Source of the DNA: Hungatella hathewayi
Lineage (GTDB): Bacteria; Bacillota; Clostridia; Lachnospirales; Lachnospiraceae
Assembly: GCA_025149285.1 (NCBI GenBank)
Contig: CP102274.1
Span: forward strand, 20,001-84,000
Length of the DNA: 64,000 bases
Direction of reading: 5' to 3'
Shown: positions 62,762 to 64,000 of the stretch, one piece after another
Layout: every line of letters begins with the position of its first letter
How positions within the stretch are numbered: position 1 is the first letter of the stretch
Made by a program: the position numbers and the translations under genes
The notes under the pieces: generated by a model
The model's input: only the letters and a program-made list of their open reading frames with translations
What the model was told of the DNA's origin: nothing
Databases searched by the model: none

Positions 62762-64000
62762 ATGAGAAAGACATTATCCATTCTGCTGGCAGCTTCCATG
62801 GTAGCAGCCACACTTGCCGGCTGCGGCTCCAAGCCTGCAGAGACAACCGCTGCCCCGAAGGCAGAAGAGACGACTACGGCAGCAGATGCCGCTAAGACAG
62901 AAGAGACCACAGCAGACGCAGCAGAGAGCACCGGTGATCCGGTTACCTTAAAGCTGGCAATTTTTAAAGGCGGATACGGCGACGCATTCTGGACAGCAGT
63001 GACAGACGCCTACACAAAAGCTAATCCGAACGTAACATTTGAGATCGATGCAGACCCGTCCATCGGTGAGAAGGTTAACTCCTCCATGCTGGCCGGCGAC
63101 ATTCCGGATTTCATCTACTGCCCGAGCAGCAATCCGTCCGGCCTTGCACAGAGACTGATCAAGGATCAGGCGCTTGCAGATTTGACAGACGTATTTGAAG
63201 GACCTTTAAAAGGTAAAATCTTAGACGGTTTCCTGGACACTTCTCTTTCCCAGCCGTACGGCGATGGAAAAGTGTATCTGGCTCCTCTGTACTACACAGC
63301 GAACGGCTTATTCTACAATGCAACCTTATTTGAAGAAGCCGGGCTGAATGTACCGACAACCTGGGATGAATTCTTCGCACTTGGCGATGAGATCAAGGGC
63401 AAAGATATCGCCGGTAAGAGCGACCGTTCCTTATTTACATACCAGGGCGGAAACGCACCGGGATACATGGAGACCGTTATCATTCCTCTGCTGACCGCTA
63501 AATTAGGCGTAGAAGGCATGAACGACTGCTTTACCTACAAAGAGGGAGCATGGGACAAAGAAGGCGTAAAAGAAGTATTTGACCTGGTTGCCAAACTGGG
63601 AAGCGGCGGATACTTACTTCCGAATACAACCGGTATTGACCATACGACAGCTCAGACTGCTGTTATGAACGGTTCTGCATTATTCGTTCCGTGTGGTTCC
63701 TGGATCGTTGGCGAGATGGCTGACATCACAGGCGAAGAAATTAACGGTAAGCCGTTTGCATGGGGCTTCGCTCCTGTTCCGGCTATGGATGGAACAACTG
63801 ACAAGTACTTAATGTCTTCTGTAGAAGAAGTTTACATTCCGGCAGCAAGTGAGAATGTTGATGCAGCAAAGGATTTCCTTGCATTCTTATACAGCGATGA
63901 AGCGATCAAGCTGAATGCTGAGAAGACCGGTGGAATTCCGCCAGTCGTTGGCGCTACAGATTTAACAAAAGACATCCTTGATCCGATGATTCTTTCCACA
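62762..64000 (+). CDS. ABC sugar transporter substrate-binding lipoprotein (partial)
   Basis: An open frame of 413 codons running off the window end. The signal peptide ends in the lipobox LAGC near residue 21, then a Thr/Ala/Glu-rich linker (about 25-58). The family 1 binding-protein core starts with TLKLAIFKGGYGDAFW. AAGGAGGA is 6 bases before ATG 62762. The AraC regulator is divergent from it. Permeases are expected just downstream of the window. The ligand is not inferable; codon use is highly biased, suggesting strong expression. Confidence 0.9.
   Translation, partial: MRKTLSILLAASMVAATLAGCGSKPAETTAAPKAEETTTAADAAKTEETTADAAESTGDPVTLKLAIFKGGYGDAFWTAVTDAYTKANPNVTFEIDADPSIGEKVNSSMLAGDIPDFIYCPSSNPSGLAQRLIKDQALADLTDVFEGPLKGKILDGFLDTSLSQPYGDGKVYLAPLYYTANGLFYNATLFEEAGLNVPTTWDEFFALGDEIKGKDIAGKSDRSLFTYQGGNAPGYMETVIIPLLTAKLGVEGMNDCFTYKEGAWDKEGVKEVFDLVAKLGSGGYLLPNTTGIDHTTAQTAVMNGSALFVPCGSWIVGEMADITGEEINGKPFAWGFAPVPAMDGTTDKYLMSSVEEVYIPAASENVDAAKDFLAFLYSDEAIKLNAEKTGGIPPVVGATDLTKDILDPMILST

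Noticed and set aside
62638..62931. Minus-strand Ala/Val/Ser-rich open frame
   Set aside because: It is the antisense of the biased signal-peptide and linker codons of the binding protein and has no ribosome site.

Overview
The window looks like a chromosomal segment of a spore-forming Clostridia bacterium, most likely Lachnospiraceae (Lacrimispora/Hungatella/Enterocloster-like). This rests on strong AGGAGG ribosome binding sites, moderate GC content, a fused AccD-AccA polypeptide, FabK-type enoyl reductases, spmA, and many ABC sugar systems with LacI/GntR/AraC regulators. The genus assignment is inference.

Layout. 1-2826: the 3' two thirds of a 23S rRNA gene, with no 5S gene behind it, then seven tRNAs (Asp, Val, Thr, Tyr, initiator Met, Phe, Lys) and a terminator. 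2897-4036: a membrane diguanylate cyclase. 4058-11794: a LacI regulator divergent from an ABC-GH32-GH13_4 operon that looks like sucrose or fructo-oligosaccharide use. 11849-16925: a small conserved protein, a DUF4173-type membrane protein, a YaaO-like decarboxylase, a guanylate-kinase-fold kinase and a polysaccharide deacetylase. 17138-20674: the conserved housekeeping block holB-ricT-trmN6-rsmI. 20769-22306: a DUF2000 protein and an Rpn/PD-(D/E)XK protein. 22307-23043: a long non-coding stretch with an IS200/IS605-like end and a repeat. 23044-33884: a complete type II fatty acid synthesis operon (fabH-acpP-fabK-fabD-fabG-fabF-accB-fabZ-accC-accDA-second FabK-like). 34090-34749: spmA.

34759-41650: a second LacI regulator divergent from an ABC-GH31 operon. 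41730-49474: GntR and GH43 divergent from an ABC-kinase-aldolase operon, so one locus holds glycoside cleavage, sugar uptake, phosphorylation and aldol cleavage. 49569-53824: a flavodoxin-like reductase, a MarR-OYE-small membrane protein operon with clear operators, and a FUSC transporter. 54077-57868: a TSCPD protein, mtnN, a membrane protein and pgi. 58170-61569: a solute-binding lipoprotein translationally coupled to a Cache-GGDEF diguanylate cyclase. 61630-64000: an AraC regulator divergent from a fifth solute-binding lipoprotein that runs off the window.

The most interesting unexplained signals are: (i) two large structured elements inside the fatty acid operon (27030-27166 and 30800-30935), which share loops and small conserved blocks but have entirely different, almost fully paired stems; (ii) FabT-like operators at fabH and acpP although no fabT gene lies in the operon; (iii) the binding-protein plus diguanylate-cyclase pair, which has no transporter; and (iv) several well-resolved promoter/operator pairs for LacI, GntR and MarR regulators.
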